Shown here: positions 1 to 5,705 of the stretch, in pieces
Layout of the letters: the number at the start of each line of letters is the position of its first letter
Position numbering within the stretch: the stretch's first letter is position 1
Assembly: GCA_905372155.1 (NCBI GenBank)
Contig: CAJPNZ010000148.1
Coordinates: 1-5,771, forward strand
DNA: 5,771 nucleotides
Reading direction: 5' to 3'
Origin: Propionibacteriaceae bacterium
Lineage (GTDB): Bacteria; Actinomycetota; Actinomycetes; Propionibacteriales; Propionibacteriaceae
Position numbers and translations under genes: made by a program
Notes under the pieces: model-generated
The model's input: only the letters and a program-made list of their open reading frames with translations
The model's database searches: none
Told to the model about the DNA's origin: nothing

Positions 1-807
1 GTGATCGGCCTGGTTGATGTAGCCGTTGGCCAGCATCTGGTCGAGGACGTACTGGTAGCGACCCAGGAGCCGTTCCTTGCTCTTCTCGCCCGCGGACGGG
101 TTGAGACCGGCCGGGTTGTTGAGGATGGCGGCGAGGGTCGCGGCCTCGGACAGGCTGAGCTCGGAGGCCGACTTCAGGAAGTACGACTTGGCGGCCGCCT
201 CGATGCCATAGGCGCCCCGGCCGAAGTAGATGGTGTTGAGGTAGCCCTCCAGGATCTTCTCCTTGGGCACCTCCCGGCCCATCTTCATGGCCAGGATCAG
301 CTCCCGGATCTTGCGGCCCGCTGTGCGTTCGGAACTCAGGTAGAGGATCTTGATGTACTGCTGGGTGATGGTGGAGCCGCCCTGCACGTCACCGCCGCGG
401 GCGATGGTCCACAGGCCGCGGAGCATGCCGGGCAGGGAGAACCCCGGGTCGCTGAAGAAAGTGGAGTTCTCGGCCGCCACCACCGCGTTCTTCATCACCT
501 GCGGCATCTGGTCGTACTCGAGGGTGATGCGGTTCTGTACGGCGAGGGAACCGAGCTGCTCCTGCCCGTCGTTGTAATAGATGAACGTGGTGTTGGTGGT
601 GAAGTCGCCGTTCGGGTCCGGCAGTTTCGTCGTCGCGTACAGGTACAGGAAGGCGCCCACCCCAGCCAGACTCACGACGAGGAACAACACGAGCATCGCC
701 AGCCCGGTCCTCGCCAGAATCTTCCGGGCGCGGGACTTCGGGCGTTTCGACGCGCGATCGCTTTTCTTCTCCGGCTCGGCCACCGGCTGCTGATCCTGCT
801 GTTCCAT
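1..807 (-). CDS. Class A penicillin-binding protein (GT51 peptidoglycan glycosyltransferase), N-terminal part, cut by window edge
   Basis: The 269 visible residues, read from ATG at 807, are the N-terminal half of a bifunctional peptidoglycan synthase. This family polymerises lipid II into glycan strands on the outer face of the membrane, and its transpeptidase half crosslinks them; that half lies beyond base 1. Residues 1-30 are a charged cytosolic tail (KRPKSRARK). Residues 31-57 are one hydrophobic membrane anchor. The GT51 domain starts near residue 75. Its motif 1 is AAENSTFFSDPGFS, with presumed catalytic Glu113. Motif 2 is GGSTITQQ (143-150). Motif 3 contains RKIREL, with the second Glu at 169, followed by KEKILEGYLNTIYFG and GIEAAAKSYF. 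The usual ED...H of motif 1 is EN...D here. There is no good ribosome binding site, but a possible -10 box lies just upstream, so the transcript may be nearly leaderless. The CHAT gene ends 65 bp upstream on the same strand. The family call is secure; the exact paralogue is not. Confidence 0.95.
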   Translation of the reverse strand, partial: MEQQDQQPVAEPEKKSDRASKRPKSRARKILARTGLAMLVLFLVVSLAGVGAFLYLYATTKLPDPNGDFTTNTTFIYYNDGQEQLGSLAVQNRITLEYDQMPQVMKNAVVAAENSTFFSDPGFSLPGMLRGLWTIARGGDVQGGSTITQQYIKILYLSSERTAGRKIRELILAMKMGREVPKEKILEGYLNTIYFGRGAYGIEAAAKSYFLKSASELSLSEAATLAAILNNPAGLNPSAGEKSKERLLGRYQYVLDQMLANGYINQADH

Positions 808-816
808 AAGCCCCAG

Positions 817-846
817 ATTATGCGCTGAAGCCGGGCAACTCGTCCA
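817..846 (-). promoter_or_regulatory. Candidate promoter for the penicillin-binding protein
   Basis: On the minus strand there is a -10-like CATAAT (complement of 817-822), and 18 bp upstream a weak -35-like TGGACG (complement of 841-846). A start about seven bases below the -10 box would fall within a few bases of the ATG at 807, giving an almost leaderless mRNA. That fits the lack of a ribosome binding site. The box lies in the 65-bp gap after the CHAT gene, so the penicillin-binding protein may have its own promoter as well as read-through. The -35 match is poor and the call rests on pattern alone. Confidence 0.3.
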
Positions 847-872
847 CGAGGGTGAATCTGATAGCCCACGGA

Positions 873-2102
873 CTACGAGATTCGGGTGGAACCGGGGCTG
901 CGGCGACGTCCGGCGGGCGCCGTCATGGTGATCAGCGCGCCCCACAGCAGCGGGGAGGATCCCAGGCCGGGTTTCTCCCGCCAGGCGGCGAGTTTCCTGC
1001 GTTGCAGGTCGCACAGCGACGCCACCGGGTCGACGTCGGACTGGGCGTGGTCGACGGCCTGCGCCAACCATTCGAAGGCCCCCACGGCCCCGGTGTCCAC
1101 GAACCCGATGGCGTAGTCGGTGGGCAGCGTCCACAGGGTCGCGTGCAGCACCTCGGCGCCGTTGATCAGCAGCGCGGTACCGAGTCCGAAGGGTTCGTGG
1201 TGGGCCAGGTCGGTGCCCGACGCGCACGCCACCACCCCGACCCGGGGTGGCATCGGCCACCTCCCTGCCTCCCGCACCAGCCGCGAGGCCCGCAGCTTGT
1301 TCGCCTCGCCGTAGCCCATGAGGAAAACGGTGTCGGCGGTGTCCCTCGGCCCTCTGACGCAGTGCCCGATCATGAGCAGCCGCGCGATGCTCCCGGCCTC
1401 CGTTTCGAGGCAGGCCCGAAGCTTCTCAAGGCCATCGCGCTCGGCGCGGAACCGTTGTGTGGTACGTCCGTGACAGCCGCAGGACTCGAACGTCCCCGGC
1501 AGCACCTGCTTCCTGCTGGTTTTCGGATCGACGACGTGCAGCGCCCGGCCGCCCGTCGCGGGGGTGGCGGCGGGCGCGTCCGGGTCGATGTCGCGGGGCA
1601 GGATCGGGGCGATCCAGGAAACGTCTGCGACATCCAGCAGCCGCATGTCATCGTCGTCGAGCACCAGCAGCCCCCACGGCACGACGGCGGCGGGCGGGCT
1701 GGGCGCCACCCGCACCTCCACGCGTTCCCCACCGGTCGCCGCCTCGATCAGCTGGCGGCGCAGGTCGCCGGGCAGCAACGCCCGCGACAACGCCCGCATC
1801 AGCTCCAGTTCGCCGTCGCGGCGGGTCAGGGGGCCGTACAACCCCAGCCTCCTCAGGTCGTCCCGCAGGCTCGCGGTCCCGGAGGTCACGAGCCGCTTCA
1901 GGTCGCGGCGGTTCTTCTTCCTGCCCGGGCCCAACTCCCGGGGCAGGGCGGCGCGGAACGCCGCGACAGCTTCCCGGAGCCCCTCGACGCGATGCACCCC
2001 GACCGGCCGGTCGGGGTCGTTCCAGCGCCACGTCAACCAGCCGCCGTCCACACCGTCGCCGACGATCTGCACCACCCGGCCGCGCCTCCCCGCTTCCTCC
2101 AC
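873..2102 (-). CDS. CHAT domain-containing protein (caspase-like cysteine protease)
   Basis: The C-terminal half is a CHAT (caspase HetF-associated with TPRs) domain, a clan CD caspase-like protease fold expected in the cytosol. In the 409-residue product, VVPWGLL (140-146) matches the xPWxLL motif of the domain. LLMIGHC carries the presumed catalytic His247 and VACASG the presumed nucleophile Cys293. The following FGLGTALLINGAEVLHATLW and the late LLWGALITM are the usual trailing CHAT elements. The N-terminal ~130 residues have no recognised repeats or TPRs. An unusual CGCH cluster (208-211) precedes the catalytic His. I chose GTG at 2102 because GGAAGGG lies 6 nt upstream (complement of 2109-2115). 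An open frame continues to a GTG at 2162, giving 429 residues, but with no clear ribosome binding site and overlapping the divergent gene. The RyR-domain gene runs head to head with it. Substrate unknown. CHAT proteases in other bacteria act as effectors in defence and cell death, for example with type III-E CRISPR or gasdermins; that role here is inference. Confidence 0.85.
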   Translation of the reverse strand: MEEAGRRGRVVQIVGDGVDGGWLTWRWNDPDRPVGVHRVEGLREAVAAFRAALPRELGPGRKKNRRDLKRLVTSGTASLRDDLRRLGLYGPLTRRDGELELMRALSRALLPGDLRRQLIEAATGGERVEVRVAPSPPAAVVPWGLLVLDDDDMRLLDVADVSWIAPILPRDIDPDAPAATPATGGRALHVVDPKTSRKQVLPGTFESCGCHGRTTQRFRAERDGLEKLRACLETEAGSIARLLMIGHCVRGPRDTADTVFLMGYGEANKLRASRLVREAGRWPMPPRVGVVACASGTDLAHHEPFGLGTALLINGAEVLHATLWTLPTDYAIGFVDTGAVGAFEWLAQAVDHAQSDVDPVASLCDLQRRKLAAWREKPGLGSSPLLWGALITMTAPAGRRRSPGSTRIS

Positions 2103-2108
2103 GTCACG

Positions 2109-2115
2109 CCCTTCC
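2109..2115 (-). promoter_or_regulatory. Shine-Dalgarno site deciding the CHAT gene start
   Basis: The minus strand reads GGAAGGG here, followed by six bases and then GTG at 2102. This is the only strong anti-16S match near the candidate starts (2162, 2117, 2102), so it favours the shorter 409-residue protein. With this start, 35 bp separate the two divergent coding regions. Confidence 0.5.
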
Positions 2116-2137
2116 ACGCGGATGCCAGACTTGTCCC

Positions 2138-3739
2138 ATGCCTCAGGATGCCATTGCAACACCCGGGCCGCGGCGGATCGGCCCCGATGTCCACGACGAC
2201 GTCACGGCGAGGCTGCTCACTAAGCGGCTGGCCGCCCCGGGGGACGCAGCGATCGAGGTCGTCTTCCGCGACGAGGCGGTCGCGGCGCTGTGGGAGGGGC
2301 ATCCGCGGGTACGGGCCGCCGCCTACGGGAGGCGGCTGGCGCGGATTGTGCTGGCGTCCGCGCCACCGTCGACCCCGGACCGGGCGGCCCCGCCACCGGT
2401 GATCGTCGGCGACGGCCCCCTGAACGCCACCCTCGCCGAGGAACTGGTGGCGGGCTGGTCCGAACCGGGCCAGCCGATGGTCGTGCACTGCGTGGGTCGC
2501 GACGAGAGCTGGGCCCGCGACGTGGCCGACTGGGCGGGCGGGGCGGCGCGGATCTCATGGTCGCAGGGGTCGCTGCGTCCCGAACCGGTGCTGCGGCGGA
2601 TCGGCGAGCTGCTGGCCGGCTGGGACGCTCCTCCCCCCAAACGCGGCACCCCCACCGGGCCGGCGGTGATCGTCGCCTGCGCCGACGAGGTGCTGACCCC
2701 CGTCGTCGCGGCCGCGGTGGCCCGGGAGGTGCGGGAGGCGCGGGTTGCGATGATCACCCCCGGCGGGATCCGCTGGCCGCAGCTGCCCGGGGTGGCGCAG
2801 TTCACGCTGGAGGAGTCGGCGGTGCTGGCCCTGGACCCGCGTTTCTCGCCGACGCAGCAGCTGGCCCAGCTGATCCTGGACGACGTCGCCTGGCTGAGCA
2901 CCGCGGACGCCGAGGCCACCCGACCCGAGGGGCCGATCCTCGCCGACGTCACCCACTCCCCGGGCGGTCGGGCGGTCTGGGATGCGCAGTCGGAGGAGCT
3001 GCGGGGGCAGCTGACGAGGCTCGCCGGGGCCTGCGAGGAGCTCCTCGCTGCGGGATCGGTGGAGCTGGCCCCCGGTGAGGTGAGGGAGCTGTCGGCGATC
3101 CTGCTGACCCCGCCGGAGCTGGCCGCGATGGCGTCGCGAATACTGGGGCTGCTCGGCCGGGACAGGACTCCGGGCACCTGGTTGACGGCCCTGGAGCTGG
3201 CGTCGCGACTGCCGGTGCTGGCCGCCCGCGCCGGTTTCACCCCCCGCCGTCCCGCCGGCCACGACCCGCTGCTCACCCCGGAGCTGGTGGAGCTGCTGGC
3301 CCCGCAGGTGCACCTGGCCTACCAGAGGATCAGCGAGAAGACGGACAACGCGACGGGCTCGCCGCTGGCGCTGGAACTGTGGGAGAACCTGGACGATTTC
3401 AACAAGGCCAGCAACCGGGCGGCCATAACGGGCAGCGCGGTGACCCACGCCGCGGCGGGCCTGACGTGGCGCCGCCCGACGAAGGAGGGAGGGGCGCAGC
3501 TGGACGAGGCGCTGCTGAGGGAACTCGGCCGGCTGGAACACCGTCGCTGGGCCATTCACGAACGCCGCAACGGTCGCGGGGACCACGAATGGGCCAAACC
3601 CTGGAACGAGATCCCGGAGGTCCAGCACTACGACATCGCGATCATGCGCCACCTGCCCCGGATCCTGGCCGCCGCACACATGGAACTGGCAACCGCCCCG
3701 CCCGACGCCCGTGTCGACATATCCCCGGAAGCTGGTTGA
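2138..3739 (+). CDS. RyR domain-containing protein with Rossmann-like N-terminal region
   Basis: The product has 533 residues, with no signal peptide or membrane helix, so it is expected in the cytosol. Its C-terminus (about 455-515) matches bacterial RyR domains: LGRLEHRRWAIHERRNG, then W, P and YD positions and a closing LPRIL. Just before it, W415-x-x-L and the SNRAAI segment (425-430) match the helical W..L...SNR region that accompanies RyR in bacterial TrkA-type RyR proteins. The N-terminal half holds two alternating strand/helix segments. One is VIVGDGPLNATLAEELV (88-104), which resembles a Rossmann G-x-G nucleotide loop but is not a full GxGxxG. The other is AVIVACADEVLTPVVAAAVA (176-195). 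Prokaryotic RyR domains have been proposed to bind nucleotide-type ligands, so a sensor role is a reasonable inference; no function is proven. ATG 2138 is the only good start in frame; no clear ribosome binding site precedes it. The TGA stop lies inside a dispersed repeat. Confidence 0.85.
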   Translation: MPQDAIATPGPRRIGPDVHDDVTARLLTKRLAAPGDAAIEVVFRDEAVAALWEGHPRVRAAAYGRRLARIVLASAPPSTPDRAAPPPVIVGDGPLNATLAEELVAGWSEPGQPMVVHCVGRDESWARDVADWAGGAARISWSQGSLRPEPVLRRIGELLAGWDAPPPKRGTPTGPAVIVACADEVLTPVVAAAVAREVREARVAMITPGGIRWPQLPGVAQFTLEESAVLALDPRFSPTQQLAQLILDDVAWLSTADAEATRPEGPILADVTHSPGGRAVWDAQSEELRGQLTRLAGACEELLAAGSVELAPGEVRELSAILLTPPELAAMASRILGLLGRDRTPGTWLTALELASRLPVLAARAGFTPRRPAGHDPLLTPELVELLAPQVHLAYQRISEKTDNATGSPLALELWENLDDFNKASNRAAITGSAVTHAAAGLTWRRPTKEGGAQLDEALLRELGRLEHRRWAIHERRNGRGDHEWAKPWNEIPEVQHYDIAIMRHLPRILAAAHMELATAPPDARVDISPEAG

Positions 3740-3776
3740 GCCGGGTCGCGAGGAACGAGCGGCCGTGTCGAAACCA
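3733..3776 (+). repeat. Dispersed palindromic (REP-like) repeat, copy 1
   Basis: This 44-bp element begins TGGTTGAGCCGGG and ends GTGTCGAAACCA, so its ends are imperfect inverted repeats (TGGTT / AACCA). An inner stem GGTCGC (3744-3749) can pair with GCGGCC (3759-3764), with one G-U pair, around a 9-nt loop. A second copy lies at 5661-5705 in the opposite orientation. The repeat starts within the last two codons of the RyR gene, and its GGTTGA supplies that gene's stop codon. It may act as a transcript-end hairpin; there is no T-run. Confidence 0.75.
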
Positions 3777-3843
3777 TCCTGCAGCCGAATAACAGGCCCG
3801 ACCACCAGCCCCTCTCCTTGTGCACAGGCCCACTCACCACCCG

Positions 3844-3930
3844 GTTCGCCTGCCTTGCGGTCGTCTGCTTGCGCTACAGCGCTGGCGAACGACGAGAAGA
3901 CAAGCGTGACCGTCGGATTGGCAGGCGGAC
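3844..3930. repeat. Long interrupted inverted repeat / possible bidirectional transcript-end structure
   Basis: GTTCGCCTGCC (3844-3854) pairs with GGCAGGCGGAC (3920-3930) over 11 positions with one G-T wobble. Inside it, GCGGTC (3857-3862) pairs with GACCGT (3908-3913) with one wobble, and GCTTG (3867-3871) pairs with CAAGC (3901-3905). The nested arms make one extended stem of about 87 nt with internal loops. It has no T-run, so it is not a classical intrinsic terminator. It could also be the remains of a small non-coding mobile element. Confidence 0.4.
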
Positions 3931-3977
3931 GACAGGAAGACCAGCGAACTCGACGCACGGGAAGAGCCGGGCTCAGC

Positions 3978-3994
3978 CGGCCCCTGCCGGGCCG
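3978..3994 (-). terminator. GC-rich hairpin after the BtrH_N gene, possible terminator
   Basis: CGGCCC (3978-3983) and GGGCCG (3989-3994) form a 6-bp stem around a 5-nt loop, starting 7 bp after the stop codon on the minus strand. No T-tract follows, which is common for actinobacterial ends but makes the call weak. Neighbouring GCCGG (3966-3970) and CCGGC (3977-3981) could form a competing stem. Confidence 0.3.
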
Positions 3995-4000
3995 CGGCCG

Positions 4001-5059
4001 TCAAGCGTGGTCGCCGGGAACGGGCGGTGTCAGGGAGCTGAGAGCGGTCATCGCGGAGGTCTCGATCGTCGCGATGTCCTCAAGCAACCGACCGGCCCGG
4101 GCGAGATGGTCCGGGTCACCCGTGGCGCCCGCCTCCTGGATGAGTCCGGCGACCTCCGTCCAGAGCACCGCGGACTCGGCGAAGAGATCTCTTCCCCGCC
4201 CCACGAGGTTCGCGCTCGTCTCGTCGTCGAGCAGTTCCCGGCACTCCGCCAGGAAGTCCCGGTACACGTTGCGGAACAGCGCGCCTCCGGTACCGGCGCG
4301 TTCCATCGTCATGGCGATGACGGCGAGGTCGCGGCCGGGATCCTCGACCCGGTCGAACCACGTCCGCACGCGCGCGGCGGCTGTGCGGATTCCTCGGCTG
4401 CCGAGGTTGGCGATCGGCGGCGCCAGAAAAGCCTCGGCGCACTCGGTGATGGCGGGAACGACGGCTGAGGCGAGGTGCTCTGCATCCACATCCGATGCCG
4501 CCAGCGTGAAGGACCGGTGGCGCGCCGACATCGGCCCGCGTGCCGCCCGCGCTCTGGCCAGGCTTTCCAGGCTGGTGGACACAGCTCCGCCCTGCTGCGC
4601 GGTGTCCACCAGATACGCCCGCTCGGTGTCGTAGCCATACATGGCGACGAAGTGACCGGCGAAGTGCACGCGGGATCCGAAGTACTCCAGATAATGGCTG
4701 TCGAGCTGCAGTCCCACGGGGGTGCCGTCGTCGATCGAGGAGCGAACCCGGCCCCAGGCCTTCCGCGCGGAGGTGGTCTCCTGCGCGCACAACTCGATCC
4801 CCAGGCGACGGGTCAGGTTCTGGGTGAGCACGAAGGGCTTCACCCTGCCGCCCAGGAAGGGCAGCTCCTGCTGCTTCGAGTCCCAGTAGACGAAGGACAG
4901 CCCGCTCCCCATCCCGAAGAGCATCGGTTCGGAGAGGTCGAGGCCGGCATGTCGCAGGAGCACACCGAGCGTCGTCGTCTCGCAGTGCACACCACCCGAC
5001 GTTGCGACCCCGTCGATGATCGTTCCGCCGGACGGCCTGAGTTCGATTTTGTCACTCAT
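4001..5059 (-). CDS. BtrH N-terminal domain / DUF4872 protein (papain-fold)
   Basis: The product has 352 residues and no signal or membrane segment. The N-terminal half is a BtrH_N domain. GGVHCETTTLGVLL carries the conserved His25-Cys26. It is followed by LSEPMLFGMGSGLSFVYW, then LGIEL, then GTPVGLQLDSHYLEY. HFAGHFVAMYGYD (His136) and YLVDT (Asp152) complete a likely Cys-His-Asp triad of papain or transglutaminase type. The C-terminal part (about 190-345) is helical and fits DUF4872, with GGALFRNVYRDFLAE (258-272) as its hallmark. The characterised relative, BtrH of butirosin synthesis, moves an acyl group from a carrier protein to an aminoglycoside; most other members are uncharacterised, so the substrate is unknown. 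ATG 5059 was chosen over an upstream start (5134) because it sits in an ATGAGTGA overlap with the padR stop, with AGG six bases upstream. Translational coupling and shared control by PadR are likely. No carrier protein or biosynthetic enzyme is visible nearby. Confidence 0.88.
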   Translation of the reverse strand: MSDKIELRPSGGTIIDGVATSGGVHCETTTLGVLLRHAGLDLSEPMLFGMGSGLSFVYWDSKQQELPFLGGRVKPFVLTQNLTRRLGIELCAQETTSARKAWGRVRSSIDDGTPVGLQLDSHYLEYFGSRVHFAGHFVAMYGYDTERAYLVDTAQQGGAVSTSLESLARARAARGPMSARHRSFTLAASDVDAEHLASAVVPAITECAEAFLAPPIANLGSRGIRTAAARVRTWFDRVEDPGRDLAVIAMTMERAGTGGALFRNVYRDFLAECRELLDDETSANLVGRGRDLFAESAVLWTEVAGLIQEAGATGDPDHLARAGRLLEDIATIETSAMTALSSLTPPVPGDHA

Positions 5060-5573
5060 CGGATACCTGGACTCGCTCGGCGAGCCACGACCTTTCCGCC
5101 TCCAGGAGGCTGAGGGAGTAGGAGAAGACCTCACGCGCGGGGCGTGGGAGGGGGGCCTGGGACCGCTGGGTCTCCTTGACGGAGGCGATCCTGGCCTCGA
5201 TCTGAGTCAGCCTGCTGCGCAGCGCCTCGTCGTAGGAGGCTTCGGGAACCAGCGGCAGGTTGGCCAGTCCCACCAGGACCGGATGCGGAACCATCCGGAG
5301 ACGGGCTATCAACGCGACGGCTTCGTCCGCGGCGATCCGCTGCCCCTCCGCGGTGGCCCGGAACACCCGCCGAGACCTCGCGCCCGAACGTCCCTCGACC
5401 GCCTCGACCAGGCCGCGCTTCTCCAGCTTCGAGAGCACGTAGTAGATCGACGAGAAACCGATGTCGGTCCACTGCCGGATGCCGCGCTGCTCGATCACTC
5501 GTTCCAGGTCGTAGCCGTGTCGGGGATGCTCGACAAGCAACCCGAGCACAGTCAGTTCGGAGGCGGTCAGCAT
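5052..5573 (-). CDS. PadR family transcriptional regulator
   Basis: The product has 173 residues, typical of two-domain PadR proteins. Residues 1-85 form the winged helix: LTVLGLLVEHPRHGYDL opens it, SSIYYVLSKLEKRGLV (41-56) is the recognition-helix region, and the wing contains RSGARSRRVFRATAEG. Residues about 95-170 are the helical C-terminal dimerisation domain of the Vir_act_alpha_C type, with an ...SYSLSLLEAERSWL end. These are usually repressors released by a small molecule or stress. The ATG at 5573 lies six bases after a TAGAAT -10 box, so transcription probably starts on the A of ATG (leaderless). Both elements lie inside a 38-bp palindrome that is the obvious operator, giving autorepression. 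The stop overlaps the start of the BtrH_N gene by 8 bp, so the two form an operon. Confidence 0.93.
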   Translation of the reverse strand: MLTASELTVLGLLVEHPRHGYDLERVIEQRGIRQWTDIGFSSIYYVLSKLEKRGLVEAVEGRSGARSRRVFRATAEGQRIAADEAVALIARLRMVPHPVLVGLANLPLVPEASYDEALRSRLTQIEARIASVKETQRSQAPLPRPAREVFSYSLSLLEAERSWLAERVQVSDE

Positions 5574-5606
5574 GCGGTTATTCTAGCACTAGAATAACCG
5601 CATGCT
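5569..5606. promoter_or_regulatory. 38-bp palindrome: probable PadR operator with leaderless promoter
   Basis: Each arm is 18 bp, AGCATGCGGTTATTCTAG on the left, and the arms match perfectly around a 2-bp centre (CA at 5587-5588). On the minus strand it contains TAGAAT (complement of 5580-5585), six bases, then the padR ATG. A regulator bound here would block both polymerase and the start site. It lacks the ATGT-N8-ACAT core known from PadR of Gram-positive phenolic-acid systems, so assignment to this PadR rests on position and symmetry. No good -35 hexamer is visible at 17-18 bp on either strand. Confidence 0.7.
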
Positions 5607-5660
5607 TCTCCTCCCGCGCACGCCGTCCTGCCAGGGCGGGTTCTGCGGGTGCCCACCGCA

Positions 5661-5705
5661 TGGTTTCGACACGGACCGTTCCTTCGTCGCGGCCCGGCTC
5701 AATCA
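5661..5705 (-). repeat. Dispersed palindromic (REP-like) repeat, copy 2
   Basis: On the minus strand this 45-bp copy begins TGATTGAGCCGGG and ends GTGTCGAAACCA, matching copy 1 at both ends with a more diverged middle. The inner stem is kept by different bases: GGGCC pairs with GGTCC, with one G-U pair. As in copy 1, it begins in the last codons of a gene and its TGA is that gene's stop codon. It lies between that gene's end and the padR operator. Confidence 0.7.

Larger units (their letters stand above)
3777..4000. other. Convergent intergenic region with structured sequence, no gene seen
   Basis: This stretch lies between the 3' ends of the plus-strand RyR gene and the minus-strand BtrH_N gene. 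Open frames across it are short, lack recognisable domains and mostly overlap real genes. What it holds is structure: a long interrupted inverted repeat (3844-3930), a GCGC-TACA-GCGC hairpin (3871-3882) and GC-rich hairpins near 3966-3994. Termination for both converging genes is the simplest role. I see no convincing promoter or RNA gene. Confidence 0.5.

Noticed and set aside
1..828. Long plus-strand open frame across the penicillin-binding protein
   Set aside because: The minus strand encodes all GT51 motifs in order; the plus frame is a high-GC shadow with low-complexity composition.
839..850. CTCGT-CC-ACGAG small palindrome between the CHAT gene and the penicillin-binding protein
   Set aside because: A 5-bp arm with a 2-nt centre is expected by chance in high-GC DNA and has no T-run, so it is not a supportable terminator or operator.
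1457..2137. Upstream extension of the RyR frame
   Set aside because: The extension is Arg/Pro/Ala-rich shadow sequence antisense to the CHAT gene. Recognisable protein starts at ATG 2138.
2555..3958. 467-codon minus-strand open frame opposite the RyR gene
   Set aside because: Gln/Arg/Gly-rich composition without domain motifs. The plus strand carries the conserved RyR and SNR motifs.
5060..5134. 25-residue N-terminal extension of the BtrH_N protein
   Set aside because: It overlaps padR further and is Ser/Arg-rich. ATG 5059 in the ATGAGTGA overlap, with AGG upstream, is the better start.
3733..5705. The two inverted repeat copies as ends of a composite mobile element
   Set aside because: No transposase or integrase lies between them and no target duplications are visible. 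Each copy matches a gene end, which fits a dispersed REP-like repeat better.
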